DNA from: Crotophaga sulcirostris
Taxonomy: Eukaryota > Chordata > Aves > Cuculiformes > Crotophagidae
NCBI GenBank assembly: GCA_013397455.1
Contig: VYZB01000116.1
Span: 774,501-838,500 of the forward strand
Length of the DNA: 64,000 bases
Reading direction: 5' to 3'
Shown here: positions 60,797 through 64,000 of the stretch, in pieces
Layout: every line of letters begins with the position of its first letter
Numbering within the stretch: the stretch's first letter is position 1
Notes under the pieces: generated by a model
Database searches by the model: none
What the model saw: only the letters and a program-made list of their open reading frames with translations
What the model was told of the DNA's origin: nothing
Translations under genes and position numbers: made by a program

Positions 60797-60804
60797 ATCT
60801 AGTC
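60797..60804. repeat. Right target-site duplication of the hAT element
   Basis: Exact copy 'atctagtc' of the sequence at 60611-60618. The CR1 sequence continues from here as 'caacttgat', so removing the element plus one copy restores an uninterrupted CR1 reading. Confidence 0.92.
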
Positions 60805-60815
60805 CAACTTGATAT

Positions 60816-62151
60816 CTCCATTCAAAGCATCTCACTCTCACAAACTATGCAACCCTTTCTGAGGCAGGGGTGTTGGATAGGTGTTGGGTGGAGAGTCTTG
60901 CCTAATGGCTCAACTTTCTTGATGATTTAACGATTTTAAGGGAATCAGCATGTGATCCTTGTTTGGATTTGGCACAGAATCATCAATAAGTATTAAAAAA
61001 AAGATAAGGCACTGTGCTTTGTTCTAATAAGGGCTGGAGTGTCTGGTGTAGTCAGTGCTTGCCTGAGGCTAATGGTTACTCCAAAAACTGTGCATGGGTG
61101 GGAAAGTAGATTTTGGATTTGCAATAAAGGTTATTTTGATCTCTACCTCTTGTGTTGAAAGGAATTTTTTTATTTTTTTTAAGTAGGTGTTTGGTCTTGT
61201 TTTGACTCTTCTCTTATTCTAATCAATGTTTCTCAAAATGTTGCCCATTTTGATCTGCACTGTTAGATATTTATAGATTTGTGTTCTAATTGAAGATTTG
61301 TTACAGCAAACCAAGGGTTTATTTGTCTACTGGAGGCAATGGTTGCATGAAGAACAGCTAAAACTCCCTTTTCCCTTTCCTGAAAGCCACAGCAAGTTCA
61401 GTAGGGGACATGCTGCCTCTTAAGGGGTATTAACTGCAAAGACTCTAGGCAAGTGTCCGTGGCAGTTCATCCTGGGGGGTTAGAAGGGCACTGTCTGCCC
61501 TGCACCCATCCTAGCAGGAATAGTAGCTTCTGGTGGACCATGACCTGCAACAGCGGAGGAGGAGAATTAGGAAGATCAGATCATGACTTGCTGTTGTAGG
61601 TGAAGTATCCCTACGAAAGGTCATTTAATTTTAGTTTGTCCTTCCCTACATGGCTTAAAGAACCAACCTGCATTAGTTAGGACTCACAATAACCCCTCTC
61701 TCTCTCCCTGTCACCCTGAAGTTTTTTGAGTGGAAGATTATTTTTAGTAGTGGTTTACTTTGTGTTTACTTCCCGAGAGTAAAGAGAGTAAAAGGTTTTA
61801 TGGTTTTAGGAGAATATTTTTTATTTAAAAGATACATAACAAGATTTTCAAAAGCACAAAGTCTTTGGCTGAATTCCTCACCCTTACTGGATTTCCTTTC
61901 CTTATTTGGTCCAATGGCCCAAACTGGACACCCAGAAGAATTTAATCTTAAAGGAATAAAAAGTAAAGGAATGTAAAGCAATTTATTGTTGAAGGAAATA
62001 TAAGTAGAGTTTAATGTTAACAATACTCATTTATCCTTGGATGTTGAAGGACTTTTTAGCATCACCAATTGCCACGAAAAAAGTGGTATTGAAGGATCAT
62101 CCGATTCACACCTCAATAATCAGCATGAAGTGCCTGGAAAAAATGGGTAGC
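60816..62151. other. Unique sequence
   Basis: No gene or repeat family is recognised. A short CT run lies at about 61699-61709. An 85-codon minus frame (61766-62023) has no recognisable motif. Confidence 0.5.
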
Positions 62152-62335
62152 ATAGAATAGAATCAGAGAATCAGAAAACCACTGTGGTTAGAAAAGACCT
62201 CTAAGATCATCGAGTCCAACTGTCAGCCCAACAACAATATTCCTACTAAACCATGTCCCCAAGTCCCATGTCTGCATGTTTTTTGAACATGTCCAGGGAT
62301 GGAGACTCCTCCACTTCCCTGGGTAACATAGCACA
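62152..62335 (-). repeat. CR1 LINE fragment, 3' end
   Basis: 'catagaatagaatcagag' and 'aatcag' at the left are tail units; then 'tggttagaaaagacctct', 'aagatcatcgagtccaac', 'tgtcagcccaacaacaat', 'aaaccatgtccccaagtc', 'gttttttgaacatgtcca' and 'ctccacttccctgggtaa'. This is the same CR1 class as the copy at 2512, in reverse orientation, and retains the 3' untranslated region only. Confidence 0.9.
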
Positions 62336-64000
62336 GTTTTGGCAGGCCACAGTGCCATTAGCCACAGCTATACCATTATCTATTTTACTTTAAATTGTAT
62401 GGCAGTGGACAGCAAAGTATGCCTAATAGCCATTTGCTAGATTTATAGCTTGGTATGTGATGTGCTTGCCATAAATCTTTTAGAAGGATGATGGCTGAAG
62501 TAGCTGGAGCATTCATGCTAGTCCACGAATCAGTTCTGCCGAAGGAACACAGGAGCACTGGGCAGCTTCCTACTGGTAGCATGGAGATATAGGAACAAAA
62601 TGAGCAGGAATACTTTGGTATAAAATCTACAGAGCGGAAAAAAAGGAGAAAATGGTGACTGCATTTCCAGAAAAAACATATATTAGCACTCTATTGTAAA
62701 TCAAATTAAATGACCGCTCAACTGCCTGATCCTACACTGAACTTCTTGTGTTGTTAAAGCTATGAATCTGAATGGAAGCAAGGTTGCATCTTGAGACTTC
62801 ATTCCCAAAAAGGATCTGCCAGTCATGTCTGATCGGAACAGCTTGGTGAATGTTTAGCTTCTTTTAAGAACCAACTGGGAGATTGATGGGTTCGAGCTGT
62901 TTTTGCACAGACTTGTTTGAGTCTTAAAATGCATTTTCATCTGTCTGCACAGAAAAAAAGGATTTTAATAAGAACCATTGAGATACATGATTTTGGATTA
63001 AAAGGGAATGCAGTATAATTTTTTTAGTATTTTTTACTGTGGAATACATTTGTGTTTCTCCCGCACAACCCAAATTTTTAACAAGACCAGAGCAATTACA
63101 GCAATAGCCAGTTTTTAGATGTTATCTTGTATGTAGGAAAAGGGATGGATTATTAAAGTGTATAGCCTCTTTGACAGATGCAGCGCTCTAATCCTGTTTT
63201 TCACATCTTAATTTTAGTAACTGCATAACTTACCTTCATAAGATGCTCTTAATTGAACATTTCAATAGAATTTGAATAAAGTCTTAATATATCTGGGATT
63301 CCTCCTCCACTCCTTTAAAAGATGATGTGGAATTTATTAGTCTTAATGTACATATCCCAGAGCTAATTGTTTTATCTTGTAAGTCAGTTTATCCTCATCT
63401 TTTATATGGCTTTCACTTTCAGATTTAAAGAATAAATAAATTCTTGATTGAGAAGTCTCTCTTGTTTTGCAGTAGAAAAAGGGGGGCAGCTTTATAAATT
63501 TAAAAGGATTTTTAGTTCTTTTTTAATTATTTACAAACGCTGAGTTAAAGGACAGTGGAGTTTAAATTATGCATTAAATTAGCATTTTACTGATGGAAGA
63601 CTCTCGTAGAAGACTGAGATTTTAAAATTGTTATGAGCCAAATTCAGCCACAATTTAATAGCTCGATTGATGATATGAACTTAAGGCAGTGATAAATCTG
63701 GATGTATAAGGTGATTTTTCTTTTTTTCTTTGAAAGGTAAGCATGCTGTTTCTACAGTACTGACTGTCCTTTTGTTTGAGAATTGACCGAGTATACTTTG
63801 ATCCTTTTTTTAGAAAAAGGGTTCTCTGTTCTCACTTAAAGAAAGCTTCCTAAGACCTGGATCATATTATGGAAACTAAAGTGAGCACACAAAAGTGCTT
63901 GTTAGAAAGTGAAATTTATGTGCAAACTAAATGTGCCCTTGATGATAGCCTTATTGATCAATCCAAGTTAATAAATCAGTAATATCATGCAGCACTGTTC
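62336..64000. other. Unique AT-rich sequence to the window end
   Basis: No transposon, RNA gene or exon is recognised. Stops are dense in all frames from about 62.9 kb on. A box-B-like word, 'gggttcgagc', at about 62888 is not part of a tRNA cloverleaf. Confidence 0.5.

Larger units (their letters stand above)
60574..60815 (-). repeat. CR1 3' fragment split by a hAT insertion
   Basis: 'gttggaaggaacctacga' then 'caatcatctagtc' (to 60618) resumes after the inserted hAT as 'atctagtccaacttgat' (from 60797). Together they read like the CR1 3' end (ttggaagggacct ... gatcatctagtccaac) in minus orientation, with the microsatellite as its tail. After about 60815 the match is lost, so the right boundary is uncertain. 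Confidence 0.65.

Noticed and set aside
62880..62960. Possible tRNA or tRNA-derived SINE from a box-B-like 'gggttcgagc'
   Set aside because: No box A at the right distance and no cloverleaf-forming arms.

Overview
The window looks like non-coding DNA from a bird nuclear chromosome: intergenic sequence or the inside of a very large intron. The main evidence is a set of CR1 retrotransposon fragments. Several carry the avian-type 3' end, with tails built from ATTCTATG-like repeats followed (reading the minus strand backwards) by the 'ttggaagggacct...gatcatccagttccaacc' block. These sit in AT-rich unique sequence with a few old MIR-type SINE relics. No prokaryotic, plasmid or phage features were found, and one base (1711) is an N, as in a draft assembly.

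I could not support any host protein-coding exon, rRNA, tRNA or known ncRNA gene. The open reading frames are short (167 codons at most), start at arbitrary ATGs, resemble no family I recognise, or fall inside CR1 copies.

Layout. 1-4.3 kb: AT-rich unique DNA, a MIR-type SINE (640-850), a CR1 3' fragment (2512-2768) and an old LINE reverse-transcriptase-like relic (4014-4256). 4.3-29.5 kb: about 25 kb with no CR1, only small tandem repeats, hairpins and a MIR (17640-17880). Within it, 18.0-19.2 kb is unusually CpG-rich and motif-rich and is the best candidate for a conserved regulatory element. 29.5-36.2 kb: three CR1 3' fragments (29481, 33419, 35857; all minus), one doubtful plus-strand CR1 and a MIR. 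36.2-47.6 kb: about 11 kb with no recognisable transposon. 47.6-64 kb: a denser transposon zone. It has two plus-strand CR1 copies with coding remnants (47630-48285, 58315-58915) and minus-strand 3' fragments at 50561, 56314 and 62152. It also has a pentanucleotide satellite (60516-60573) joined to a CR1 fragment that is split by a 178-bp non-autonomous hAT transposon (60619-60796) with perfect terminal inverted repeats and an 8-bp target-site duplication.

Nothing here amounts to an undescribed biological system. The most checkable items are the nested hAT insertion, the CpG-rich candidate element at 18-19.2 kb, a stretch open on both strands with a full CRE palindrome at 49 kb, and a pre-miRNA-sized imperfect hairpin at 51.84 kb. 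The regulatory readings are inferences that need cross-species alignment.
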